From the NCBI GenBank assembly GCA_016169945.1, contig JADLSH010000388.1, forward strand, positions 3,856,501-3,920,500: a stretch of 64,000 bases of DNA, written 5' to 3'. The notes under the pieces were generated by a model. That model ran no database searches and had not been told where the DNA came from. It worked only from the letters and a program-made list of their open reading frames with translations. The DNA comes from Trachythela sp. YZ-2020 (lineage: Eukaryota > Cnidaria > Anthozoa > Malacalcyonacea > Clavulariidae). Below, one piece after another: positions 13,701-22,238 of the stretch. Numbering within the stretch: position 1 is the first letter of the stretch; the number at the start of each line of letters is the position of its first letter. The translations under genes and the position numbers were made by a program.

Positions 13701-15889
13701 TTGTTGTTGTTCTTGCTGCTGCTGTTGTTGATGTCGTTGTTAATATTGTTGTTGATGTTATCGTTGCTGTTGTTGCTCGAGATGATATCGCTCTCAGTGT
13801 TGTTTGTATTGCTATTGTTGTTTTTGGTGTTGACGTGACAATCCACCTCGTCGTGGATTTCTGATATTTTGCTCTCTCGAATATCAAAGGCAAAGGGATT
13901 TTCCTTTTTCTTTTTTACTAGCTCGCCGTTTTCCCCTTGAAAAATAATAATACAACTGTATTAGGCTATTCTTAGTTTTATATGGCATCGTATGGGCTAT
14001 GACTATAGGCATATAAGTTACTTTGAACATCATGAATTGATGAACGTACTATTATCAAGAATGGAGTTAGTCAATCTTACCAAGGTGACCTTCGTTTCCC
14101 TTACTGGAACCGATCTTATCCTCTCTATCCAGTATTTTCCCTTTGCGAACCTGAGTGCCACCTGTTGTACTCTCGTGTAGGCTTGCATCCCACACCATTT
14201 CAAATCCCTTCCACTCCAGTACGTCTCCTGAACAATCTTCATAACTGTCAGTCCTGGAGGAATGATCCAGAGTCTCCGTATCGCTATCCTCTGTTTCGCT
14301 ACCATCTGTCTCCGAATCACTGAAATTTGCAAACAACCTTTCACAAATCTAAAGCTTTGGTAAAACGAGAATGAGAGTTGACGAGAGTCACTGAGAGTTG
14401 CAACTCTCGCTCTCGTTTGATCGCCAACTTTCATGCACTCTCATCAACTTTCGTCAACTTTGAACTGGTTCAAATTTTGATGAGAGTTGACGAGAGTTTT
14501 CCCTCGTTTGGCCGGTACCCATGGTAATATCCAGTCAATTCTCATGCAACTCTTGTTCTCGTTTGACCGGTGCATGAGAGTTGATGAAACTCTCGTGCAA
14601 ACTCTCGCTTGCCAACTTTTATCAACTCTCGTTTGACCGGGACTTAATGATTGTGATGTTAGACCTCGGGTAAATCAATTTTGGATTATGCTAGTTTGTG
14701 GCTCCACACCGGACAAGCTAAAAAATTGATTGGCTGCGTTGGGAAGCGAATATTTGCTAGTCCACATATATAAAATAAAAACGTAGTAGCTCAGTTGGTA
14801 GAGCATTGGACTTAGCAAACCAAAGATTGCAGGTTCATTCCCACCGCGGTCAACGGCAATTTTTCAGCTTGCCTGGTGTGGACAATCTGAGCGCATTCCA
14901 CATGCGTTAAAAGAAAATATGTTATTTCTTACGTCACTTGTACTTCGTTGCTGTCGTGTTAGTCCGTAGACGTGGTTGAGTTTCTGTTTCATACGTGTCC
15001 AGTTATACGCCATTGTTGTCGTTGTTGTGTTGTGCTGTATAGTCCTGTAATCGGTTAATATAGGCTTTTGAACAAGCTGAATAACAAGCAAGACGTATTA
15101 GTTTGCGATTCTGCACCGCAAGTTCCACCGTGTAAAGGGAGGTTCCCTATACTAGCCCTCATGTAGCCTGCGTGGCAGGCGTTCTATTGTTGGGGAGGGA
15201 GTTTTGTTTAGAGCGCGCTCTCTTTTTTTGAGAGCGCGCGCTAGGTGAGAAGTTAGGGGGGAGGAGAAAAAGCGAAAAAAGAGCGCGCTCTAAACAAAAC
15301 TCCCTCCCCCACAATAGAACGCCTGCCACGCAGGCTAGCCCTCATGTGCATGAGAGCAATTTGAAACTGATCGAGCTATACATCCATTATAGAAGCCTAG
15401 AAAGTTACTTTAGTATTCGCCTATAGTAACGTTGCACCCATGAGGTAATTTCCTTAGTGGATTTTAGAAGCGACAGCTTAGAGCTGATAGAGATATAGTA
15501 ATACAATTAAGTTTAGTTTAGTTTGTAACTCTGGTAGTAACACTGCATGGAGGAAGAACAGTAATGGCAGTAACGACTAACCTGTCGGATATATCACCTT
15601 CTGCCTTGGCGGGTTTCTCTTCCAATTTGTTTACAGTTGAGCTCTTCATGAGTCCATTGGGAATGCTATTGTTTAAAGGCACATAAGTTTTTTTCAGGGA
15701 TTATAGATACAATATAATCATGCAGCTTGCAGTTGAAATAGAGCATTGAAACATTCAAGCTGAACGATACCGTTTGTCTCCCTCGCATATCGCCTTCTTG
15801 GCATCCTTTTCGTCGCGCCGAGGTTGTCCTAAGAACAATCTTCGTAACATGCTCGCTTACTTCAGAATTAGTGAAAATTCTACTTTTGC
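4729..15889 (-). CDS. Unrecognised acidic/Asn-rich coiled-coil protein (host gene of the nested NACHT-LRR gene)
   Basis: Assembled by splice phase, in transcript order: 15861-15889 (weakest), 15582-15665, 14081-14319, 12814-13935, 11939-12211 and 4729-4970 (stop). Junction phases 2, 2, 1, 1 and 1 all match, with acceptor and donor signals at every edge. The protein has a Ser/Asp/Glu/Thr-rich acidic stretch (exon 14081-14319) and a Lys-rich start followed by about 100 residues dominated by Asn (13450-13800, AAC/AAT runs). A basic low-complexity region and then two helical charged exons with coiled-coil character follow (KRKEYLEGQIKKLEDR in exon 11939-12211). The C-terminal exon is leucine/charge-rich and ends in VLDLVYIE. 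No known domain was recognised, and the 5' end is uncertain. The intron 4971-11938 carries a complete gene on the other strand. A scaffold or nuclear regulatory role would be a guess. Confidence 0.65.
5010..5085 (+). repeat. Dispersed 'TATACTGGATAG' repeat, partial copy
   Basis: Contains TTTATACTCGATAGCTCTAT, ATCAGTTCTAAACTGGTCTC and GATAGAGGTGC, the first half of the family consensus. The stretch 5090-5690 otherwise shows no gene. Confidence 0.6.
5703..6389. mobile_element. Non-autonomous hAT element with 8-bp TSD, abutting the NACHT-LRR gene
   Basis: Ends CAGCGTTGCCACTCG (5703-5717) and CGAGTGGCAACACTG (6375-6389) are inverted repeats with one mismatch. The perfect 8-bp duplication ATATTTGG flanks the element at 5695-5702 and 6390-6397. 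The arms are rich in TAGTGAAAT motifs. It is 687 bp long with no transposase. The right end lies 47 bp upstream of the first ATG of the NACHT-LRR gene, and that reading frame stays open back into the element to 6362. Confidence 0.88.
6414..6428 (+). promoter_or_regulatory. Four-codon upstream ORF before NACHT-LRR start
   Basis: ATG CAT TTC AAC TAG lies 23 nt before the main ATG at 6437 and in a different frame. It could dampen translation, if transcription starts upstream of it. The same TAG could instead be a weak splice acceptor (CATTTCAACTAG) joining an unseen 5' exon. Confidence 0.3.
6437..9901 (+). CDS. Four-TM innexin/pannexin-like module fused to NACHT and leucine-rich repeats
   Basis: Single exon, 1154 residues from the first in-frame ATG. 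Four hydrophobic segments lie near residues 16-38, 80-102, 133-162 and 210-234. The loop between TM1 and TM2 has two cysteines 17 residues apart in a C-x-V-x-A...Y-x-x-Y-x-E-x-x-C-Y context. That is the spacing and flavour of innexin/pannexin extracellular loop 1. The TM3-TM4 loop also has two cysteines and three N-x-[ST] sites. A linker (about 235-368) leads to a NACHT NTPase: Walker A GRPGIGKT (369-376), Walker B IFDGLDE (449-455) and sensor TSRP. A winged-helix-like FVHLTIQEFLAARH follows. RNase-inhibitor-type LRRs run from about 875 to 1140. Typical NLRs are cytosolic with a death-fold N-terminus, which is absent here. Function as a membrane NLR is inferred. The start may lie in an unseen 5' exon. 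Confidence 0.88.
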   Translation: MIGAVKDYLAPKRFGAIAYICLIVYILCGLTFIAVTSALRAGEIGKFSCNVDAASTAVYKNYVEKTCYSRYEHAYNSPLPLYGFVLLSVCFTALVSVIYSLGVKARVDEIDRTSNGSDERSRLIDREEASHGFYVFHFYFIHLVVRSLFGILFTVLQYTVFYPSGFHFKFSCDLPSADVTSQIGKNTSIGKLNSTSIACENSTASEKQLWSMIVSVLNTAFALITLGEVIYLIWRRFSILNCRSENGWSCDREFITAHLLRKQYQHELSIVHDNTAFCVDSYKQEVLNRAPDICYGNGQKTDLDSLYTDVVIHTERAHHNFSKEMKRHEIFDVYTQVPPYSKRLEKIDDLFYPNEDTKGNFPRTILVVGRPGIGKTVLTEKIIRDWANGIDEFYCGKIAFYIKFRWFNFDELKNLSLKTFLRYGTGLSEEIFESIFEEVLKEPQKAILIFDGLDEFNGDLKNCLEQSRMFPNDSNTCMSAITLFIKLAHGNLLQGATVLVTSRPTADNFYSNLDFDRSVEILGFTTGKIEEYVSKFCDNIDRSDLKLKIWNHIESSQDLSNLCYIPVNCLIICVALSRSVSADPRNDTGALPTTLTELYQTAINHFVEKHDRNAEETSSKQMAKDLQELAFRGMENGQLVFNKQLFGERMKKSGLVNSLSNPIFPVQTQYCFVHLTIQEFLAARHVIETLAPEEIEKFISTHIGSGKWHLVLQFIAGLLGEKVKMSGSDYHDCVSAFAKGITVHEGEVRLTEYVNMVAIKCLREVDDEDIVKKACEEADLNLVTRVEYHPSDITLSTSDWELAVTFVRHHFNNLVDLQITDPIDNDKFVVAVSKLLQQKCLERLALDTNIRAVSDLAKQQLTSALMKSKCTLNHEHAKLSDLQLSIGMTDECISNICAFIRNGHASHLQKLDLSKNRTPSRGISQLCEVFNDIPYRELRHLDLSVMVIGEECVDMLCDALIQLQRHGKLNTLILDNCSLTAECVRYLCKVLCDQYCKLSKLSLKKNYGIGDEGVHMLCTNALRRGQCELTHLDLGCCSLTANCILEVCKVLEDEHSKLSELSLAFNGIGDEGVRILCTNALRREQCKLTVLDLSLCGITDGCVALLSDTLQDGNCKLTKLHLGNNDFTEYAGESFLPDVARTESCKARGLKLYV
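10110..10500 (+). mobile_element. Non-LTR retrotransposon (LINE) 3' fragment
   Basis: A short open stretch near 10182-10303 encodes KKNFSYRSAILWNSLPVEI, the 'F-x-x-R-x-A-x-L-W-N-S-L-P' motif at the extreme C-terminus of many LINE reverse-transcriptase polyproteins. It is followed by a stop and an AT-rich 3' tail. Only the tail end is present. 9902-10109 shows no other feature. Confidence 0.65.
10940..11527 (+). mobile_element. Non-LTR retrotransposon 3' fragment with (ATT)n tail
   Basis: An open frame to 11371 encodes LQVLQNKAAKIVLDRP and LNTLNWITLEQRRLYHRCLL, then NYNTRNKDNLRLPRV. This is the characteristic C-terminal region of CR1/L2/Jockey-like reverse-transcriptase ORFs after the RT core. 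The element ends in a 3' UTR with an ATTATTATT tail at 11508-11527. The RT catalytic domain is absent, so it is a 5'-truncated dead copy. Confidence 0.8.
11637..11822. mobile_element. MITE, CCTGGTTCACACTAGC ends
   Basis: Arms 11637-11652 and 11807-11822 are inverted repeats with one mismatch. The element sits between copies of a roughly 30-bp local repeat containing CATGTGAGTTAT (about 11600-11630, 11860-11895, 11900-11935). No clear TSD was resolved. Confidence 0.65.
12290..12740 (+). repeat. Dispersed 'TATACTGGATAG' repeat, three copies
   Basis: Copies at about 12295-12360, 12515-12620 and 12630-12735 carry TATTTATACTGGATAG, ATCAGTTCTAAACTG-like, TTCTCCCTAGAG and TCCAGTAAG blocks in order. 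They lie in the intron between exons 11939-12211 and 12814-13935. A tandem 17-bp GGGAGTGCTGCGGGCGG unit occurs at 12391-12425. Confidence 0.75.
14345..14645. repeat. GAGAGTTGACGAGAGTT repeat cluster
   Basis: Repeated, partly palindromic blocks of CAACTCTCGTCAACTCTCATGC and CTCGTTTGACCGG in both orientations. The same motif family recurs at 46385-46680. It looks like a degenerate MITE or tandem array in the intron upstream of exon 14081-14319. Confidence 0.65.
14703..14882. mobile_element. Terminal-inverted-repeat element with a tRNA-like core
   Basis: TIRs of 26 bp at 14703-14728 and 14857-14882 (3-4 mismatches) begin TCCACACC. Between them, 14790-14850 carries a Pol III-type A box (TAGCTCAGTTGGTAGAGC) and a degenerate B box (GGTTCATTCCC) at tRNA spacing. 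The acceptor and T stems do not pair, so it is not a working tRNA gene. Confidence 0.65.
15165..15336. mobile_element. MITE, AGCCTGCGTGGCAGGCG ends, 11-bp TSD
   Basis: Inverted repeats of about 55 bp start AGCCTGCGTGGCAGGCGTTC at each end. The 11-bp duplication AGCCCTCATGT flanks the element at 15154-15164 and 15337-15347. The centre is a GAGCGCGCTC-rich hairpin. TSD length points to a Mutator-like family. A partial copy lies at 27682-27757. Confidence 0.88.
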
Positions 15890-17319
15890 CTGTAAAACAA
15901 ATTGAACCAATTCCAAAGTCACATTTTCAACTCAAATGTCTTAATTGAGTCGATGTTTGTTAACGCCGCTGCATGTATAATTGCCGCTTTGTATACTTTA
16001 TGAAGTATAAACAGTTTCTTTATACTATAAAATAACTCATGGTCTAATAAGATCATATTTTCATGCATTGGCATCATGAAGAATTACTATACAATGTCTT
16101 GAAAACTAGGGCAGATAATATTATTCCATACCTGTGCAGTTAAAATTCTTTCGATACTTCACTCAATATAATGTTCCTTTGCTAAATTTCCCGAGATTCC
16201 ATTGATGCAGCTCGCATTTTAATAACGCAAAAATTAGATTTTTTAATACATTGTTAAAATATCTAAAACGGCAGCAAAATCATAAGCTTTTTGCGCGCAT
16301 AGCTTCCCATGGGCGCGGTCTAAGCTATGTCTTAGATCATTACTGGTATCTGGTGGCAACAGTAGAGCGTGCGCCAACGCCCAAAGGTAATTAGCATAAG
16401 AAGCGTTTACACATTAAAGAGTGGTTGTCACTTGATATTGTTTGCCTTTCTTGAAGTAATTTCGCCCCATTTTCGGTGTGTTGGGGTCCTAGTGGTTTAA
16501 TAGGACATGTGTCTTTCACATCTGCGACCGGTACTCGATATACAGTAACGTTGTCAGACTGCTTCCTGTTTTGAATCTATACCATTATTGCAGTGTGATG
16601 AAATTGTGTGAATTAAAATCTTGTCTTATACTATTTGCGTGTGAATTGAATTCAGTATTATATTATTTGTACTGTCCACAAACAGAACAATTGATTTTGT
16701 TCAATGAAAACCTCGTTCTAGCCTAATATTAAACATTTTGCAATATTGGACTCTTTGAATATTATGTAATGTATATGACTGTACTATAGGGACATTACAT
16801 AATATTATTCTACGCAGATTCATCAGCTTAATTTTTACGTCGAAACTTTGAAACGAAACGTTAAAACTTAAATTTTAAATTAGTCAATCCATTTCCAAGT
16901 AAAGGATTTGATTATTAGTCTTCGCCAGGCATATTATTCTTTGTTTCGAGACAGAAATCGTCTAACGATTGATTAAGTGAAGATCTGTGGTCGAGTATGT
17001 TTGTTGCGTTTGTCATGACAGTCTCACAAGGACCTCTGAAAGAATTGAAATATGGGCAGTGCATTTAATCTACCCAAATTTATTGTACCACAAGGCTTTG
17101 CCAGTATCCCCTGTGTCAGCGTCGTCAGCAACTTACTGATAAACTATTTCAACAGATTTTGAACGATAACATAGCCATATAACTTCAGTAAATCTTAGGA
17201 AGAAGAATTAGTTGTAATTCCTATAGTATTAAAACAGATAGATCCAGGAAGGTGATAAACCTTTACTTATCTAACTTAATTTACAGTATCTGTTCTGAGG
17301 TCCGGGTCAGTCATATTAC
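15890..17319. other. Gene-free stretch
   Basis: No convincing exon or delimited element, apart from the tRNA-like stretch at 16486. The sequence is AT-rich and non-repetitive at the scale visible by eye. It may hold the 5' end of the minus-strand Asn-rich gene, but no start region could be fixed. Confidence 0.5.
16486..16553 (+). other. Degenerate tRNA-Glu-like sequence
   Basis: GTCCTAGTGGTTTAATAGGA followed by TTTCACATCTGCGACC and GGTACTCGATA resembles the D-arm, the TTC anticodon region and the B box of tRNA-Glu. The stems are broken, so it is a pseudogene or tRNA-derived retroposon remnant. Confidence 0.35.
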
Positions 17320-17430
17320 TGGAGGAAATCTAAACTTACTCTATTTATACTGGATAGCTCTATCAGTTCGAAATTATAGAGATCCTATATAGAGATCCAG
17401 TAAAGGTCATCCCTTAGTGAGTAAAATTTT
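17320..17430 (+). repeat. Dispersed 'TATACTGGATAG' repeat, copy
   Basis: CTCTATTTATACTGGATAGC, TCTATCAGTTCGAAA, GATCCAGTAAAGGTCATCCC in consensus order, plus strand. Confidence 0.75.
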
Positions 17431-18583
17431 CAGTAGTTTAATTTTGCAGTTAAGAAAGCAGTGAAGCGTTAAGCCATGTAGCAGGTCACTGTTCCGCTAG
17501 AAAGCTCACGCAGCTAACCGTTGGAGCGTTAAAATTGCAACAAGGGATATTTTCGGCTTTGAAGTTATGACTTTTGAAACAATAATGCGTTTCGCTATGC
17601 TTGATGCAACCTTAAAGCCTGTAATAATGTAAAAATAAATATTATTTTATTGTGGTAACCCGTTCTCGGGCATTACGTATAAGTTATTTTTGTTTGCTCA
17701 ATATCGCGTGAATCGGAATTGAAAATAGTTGTTGTATTCTAGTTGAAATTTTATATCAGTGTGGAGGTTAGGAACATTGGTGCGGCGATTAGGCCATATT
17801 TTGCGGTAACGAAAGTATTTTGATAAAATATATACAATACAATGGAAACTGTACGTTTGATTTTACGTTTCGATTAATATATATAATATATAACCATCAT
17901 ACTTCCTGAGTTTCCATGGTATTGTATTTTATTCTACTTGCTAGCTGCAGTTACACTGCAAAAAATCCCGAGTAAATGGTACTCAAAATATTGAGTAAAT
18001 GAATGCACCCATAGTTACTCCTAATATTGAGGAAAACCTACTCATATAACATGAGTAAGAACAACTCAAGTTTTTGAGTTGATTTTACTCAAAAAATGAG
18101 TAGAACACTACTCAAATGCAAACTAATGAGTTACTCAAATTTTGAGTAATTTTACTCAAGTATGAGTACTCGCTACTCAAAAAATGAGTTGTGGTTACTC
18201 AAAAAAAATGCACCCATAGTTACTCCTATTTTTGCGCAAATTTTGAATTTACTCAAACTTTGAGTAAACTTACTCAAGAAACTGAGTATCTATAACTCAA
18301 AAAAAGAGTTCCACTTACTCAATGAAAATGCACCCATAGTTACTCCTATTTTTGCGCAAATTTTGATTTTACTCAAACTTTGAGTAAAGTTACTCATAAA
18401 CGTGAGTTGTAGTTCAGTACTGTATCTCCTTAAATCATAATAAAAAACAGTCGCTCAAGAAACGAGTCACTCAAACATTGATAGCAAAAGAAAATATTAT
18501 TATGGAATTTCCAATGATTGCCTTAAAATATTACCAATATTCAAGTTCGTAACAAAATAATTTAAAAACTACTGTACTATATA

Positions 18584-19580
18584 TAGACGGCCAGCCAGCC
18601 TCGAAAAAAGTGACTGTCGATGGCATTTTTTGTTACAAGCAGGAAACCACACTAAATGTCATCGGAGTGTGTTCACTTTGACGGTGAAAGTGGTTGCCCT
18701 CCGTAATTATTCTATTTATGTAGCGAAATTGGAAGGTTTTTATAACGACATTTCGATAGATGGGATTCCATTTAAAAGCAGTTTTCGATATCATGGATTT
18801 ATTGTAATTGGTTCACTGCCTAATTAGCATGTGCAAATTTCTCCTTTTCTTAATTGTCATAACTCAAAGTGACATGCTAATGAGAAACATGGTATTACTG
18901 GCACTTGTTAAAATACCTGTGTGGAGGCAAGTTTCATTATAAAGATGGATTTATTAGAACGAGTGGTTACCAAAGGCTTAAATTCGTAAATTATTGCGTT
19001 TTATTTCGAATATTTACCGATTTTGAAGGTCTATGTGTTATAGTGAAACTACGTGTTTGCGCCAACATGCTGTTTTTCAACCATTTACATTCCAAAACTC
19101 GACTGGCTCAACAGAAGTATATTGTGTTACACGGGTGGCAACCGGGCGTGTAGTACCGATTCGTATGTAATCTAAACATATGTGATTGTTGCCTGTCTGT
19201 AACACAACAAAAACATATTGTTGTGGCTTCTTTTTGAAAGGTCGTGTTTTGATGTATTTGCGCCATGTTTCTTATTAGCATATCATTTTGAATTATACGA
19301 AAGAAGATTATCCAAATTTTACAAATGTTAATTAGATAGTCAGCCAATTAAAATAAAACACTGATATAAAACACAGCATTCGAAAAAAATCCCATCCTTC
19401 GAAATGTTTTAGAAAAAACCTTCAAATTTTAGCACATAGATAAAAAAATACGGTTGGCAACCACTCTCACCCTCAAAGTAAACACTATCCTGAGACATTT
19501 TGCGTATTTTCATGCTTGTAACAAAAAATGCCATCGACAGTGTTTTCTAGACACTTTTTTCAAGCTTGGCCGGTCGTCTA
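18584..19580. mobile_element. Foldback-type element nested in the large transposon
   Basis: The two halves are diverged inverted copies of each other over most of the roughly 1-kb length. Ends TAGACGGCCAGCC and GGCCGGTCGTCTA pair; GATGGCATTTTTTGTTACAA (left) matches its complement near 19520. Further matches run inward to a shared ATGCTAATGAGAAACATGG-like block near 18880 and 19270. AT-rich flanks hide any TSD. Confidence 0.75.
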
Positions 19581-20023
19581 ATATATTCTAGCCATTCTAT
19601 AATCATGCATGTATATAGAACAAATTATCCAGTCAGCGGTTGCTGATAAAAAATGTGTATACTCTAGCACGTGCAGCAAGTTATTCTAAAATTGCTTCCT
19701 TCATCATATTAGTAATTTAGCTAATTTGTTGAAGTAGAGCAAAACCTGTATATGGATAAACCTTGATATATTGAATTTTGAACCAAATTTCGAGGAACAG
19801 CATAACTATACATTTGTCAATTGGATATACGACTCGTACAAACGGTACAATACGGACATATTAAATGGTGAGTTAAAGTCTACTTGTATACGACTATACG
19901 TGAGCAAACCTTGTAACTTACATAATTTGATTCATTAACACAATATATATGCCTGCCAGGTTCTTGTGCGTTAATCATATGCCTTTTTGAAGTCTAATTT
20001 AACAAGGTTTAGCCATCTACATA

Positions 20024-20299
20024 CAGCCAATTCAAAAAAGGTTGTCCTTCAAAAATCTTAAACTTTAAACATTGAGCGTGCAGGGATGATGGATAATTTC
20101 CTATTTAGAGTCTTTAACGTGCTATGTGCTTTGTAACAATGCAAGGGCATATAATAAACACTTATGATTTAGTGATATACTTGGTTTACTAAACTAATGT
20201 CAAATCTAAGGCTCCAAATAAGTAATACCTGTCATACTTTGCACTCTCAATATTTAAGGTTTAAGATATTTTGAAGGACACCCTTTTTTGAATTGGCTG
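20024..20299. mobile_element. Tc1/mariner-like MITE, TA target site
   Basis: Arms begin CAGCCAATTCAAAAAAGG and extend about 50-60 bp as inverted repeats with few mismatches (GTCCTTCAAAA, CTTAAACTTTAAA). TA borders both ends (20022-20023, 20300-20301). Nested within the large transposon. Confidence 0.75.
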
Positions 20300-20666
20300 T
20301 ATATATACATATATACATATTAGAAAGCAAAGCAATTCATTCTGGATTATATAGTTATCAAAGTGTCTACATGCCTGGCAGCCGGTCAATTGTTTTGTAC
20401 TGGTATCACTATAAAATGATTTTTACAAATGTTTTCAGTGGTTAGTGCCGCTTGCAAGACCCATGTTATGATTTGAATCTAGCCGAGACACTTGTTATTA
20501 AAAAATTTCAAACTCTATTTTTCTGACTGGTGTTCACGTTCAAGGGTTAGGGTTAGGTTTTGGGTTACTTTTGGGGGTGGTTTAATCTATAAAAACTACA
20601 AAATTCTAGACTGCCGGGCATCTAGTATTTTGAAAATACTGCCAGGCATGTAGTCACAGGGTATAG

Positions 20667-21230
20667 TTATTGAATTGCATCTAGTTTGTTAATGAAGTTT
20701 AATAATGTTATTGGCAACTTCTTGCCATCATTAATGTGCAGAATGCATTTCTGCAAAAACAAACATAAATTGGTGAATCCTACCAGATATTCAAACATAA
20801 AAACATAATTTGCTGCCATGTACGCAACAACCGCTTCGACCAGGGATCCTTGGACCTTGCAAATGACTATGTTTTCTGCAACAACAGCTTTCTCCATTTC
20901 GTCTTCTAATCTTCCTTTCACCAGTATTCTTGCATGTCCATCTGTTGCAAGATCATCAAAGCTTCCATCTTCCTGTCATGAAAAAGATATAAATGTAAAT
21001 TAACAATCTCTTTCTAAGGAAAAAATGAGGGGGTATGATATAGCAAGTATATTTTTTGAAGTTAAAGTGCTGTAAGCAAGATATGGTGTCATGTAGGCAG
21101 ATAAATCATATAAATAAATCATATAATAAAAATCTAAAATGATATAACTCACCAGGATCATCTCGATTAAGTGATTCCCAGCTTTCTGCTTCCCAGCTTT
21201 CTGCTGAAGGAGAATTGGCAGAACTATCAT
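20667..21230 (-). pseudogene. 3' exons of a conserved uncharacterised protein, inside the transposon
   Basis: Two phase-compatible minus-strand exons: 21153 upwards to at least 21230 (encodes VLPILLQQKAGKQKAG) and 20667-20972, ending in a stop. The second reads YMAANYVFMFEYLVGFTN and then LCLFLQKCILHINDGKKLP. It resembles the C-terminal part of a family of uncharacterised animal proteins often annotated as SAM-domain-containing-3-like, recalled from its 'YVF...FLQ' pattern. Acceptor TTTTCATGACAG and donor CTG-GTGAGT are good. Upstream exons were not identified, although an open, basic segment with coding flavour lies at about 23616-23870 on the same strand. It could be a gene fragment captured by the element or the element's own gene. 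Confidence 0.45.
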
Positions 21231-21258
21231 TGCAACATCATGTGTTTCTGCTATAAAA

Positions 21259-22238
21259 CTTGTTCTTAGAACCGGTTTATTTATTAATAGCCCAAAAAGT
21301 CTCTAAAGCACAGAATGTATACATCTATGTATCTCCCCTTTTGAGTGGCTTGTATTTGCATGCCACTCAAAAGAGGTGCTGGTAAAAGGTGGCAAAAACC
21401 ACCTTACACAACAACAGTAAACTGCATCAACATAAATGAATACAAGTTTTGAATAAGGACAAAGCAATTCTCACTGACAGGTGGCTCTGAAAGTGCCACC
21501 TGAGTGAGCTATTGGTCAAAGGTGCTGTGGGCGACCTTACACAAAAGCTGTAAAACAGCACTGCCAAGTACAATATTCAAGACAATCTGTACTGTTATTT
21601 TAATTAGTAGCCTTTTGCTAATCAATTTTTAGAAAATCATACATGTAAACAATTTTTGATCAAACAAATTAAGTTCATACTAATGCACTTGTTCTTAGAA
21701 CCGGTTTATTTATTAATAGCCCAAAAAGTCTCTAAAGCACAGAATGTACACGTCTATGTATCTCCCCTTTAATGAGTGGCTTGTATTTACATGCCACTCA
21801 AAAGAGGTGCTGGTAAAAGGTGGCGAAAACCACCTTACACAACAACAGTAAACTGCATCAACATAAATGAATACAAGTTTTGAATAAGGACAAAGCAATT
21901 CTCACTGACAGGTGGCTCTGAAAGTGCCACCTGAGTGAGCTATTGGTCAAAGGTGCTGTGGGCGACCTTACACAAAAGCTGTAAAACAGCACTGCCAAGT
22001 ACAATATTCAAGACAATCTGTACTGTTATTTTAATTAGTAGCCTTTTGCTAATCAATTTTTAGAAAATCATACATGTAAACAATTTTTGATCAAACAAAT
22101 TAAGTTCATACTAATGCACTTGTTCTTAGAACCGGTTTATTTATTAATAGCCCAAAAAGTCTCTAAAGCACAGAATGTATACATCTATATGTATCTCCCC
22201 TTTAATGAGTGGCTTGTATTTACATGCCACTCAAAAGG
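21259..22238. repeat. 430-bp tandem repeat, 2.3 near-identical copies
   Basis: Copies start at 21259, 21688 and 22119 (the last truncated) and differ by a few substitutions and small indels, so amplification is recent. Each unit carries several perfect hairpins: GAGTGGC...GCCACTC, AGGTGG-CAAAAA-CCACCT and CAGGTGGC-TCTGAAAGT-GCCACCTG. Confidence 0.92.

Noticed and set aside
13595..13864. Open frames on the plus strand rich in Val/Leu, looking like membrane proteins
   Set aside because: They are the complement of the AAC/AAT (Asn) repeat tract in the minus-strand exon 12814-13935; hydrophobic poly-Val/Leu is an artefact of GTT repeats.
14786..14860. Functional tRNA gene
   Set aside because: A and B boxes are present, but the acceptor, T and anticodon stems do not pair; treated as a tRNA-derived element core.
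20720..20800. Additional short intron (GTAGGATTC...TTTTTGCAG) in the transposon-borne gene exon
   Set aside because: Reading through gives YLVGFTNLCLFLQKC, which fits the remembered family pattern better than splicing it out.
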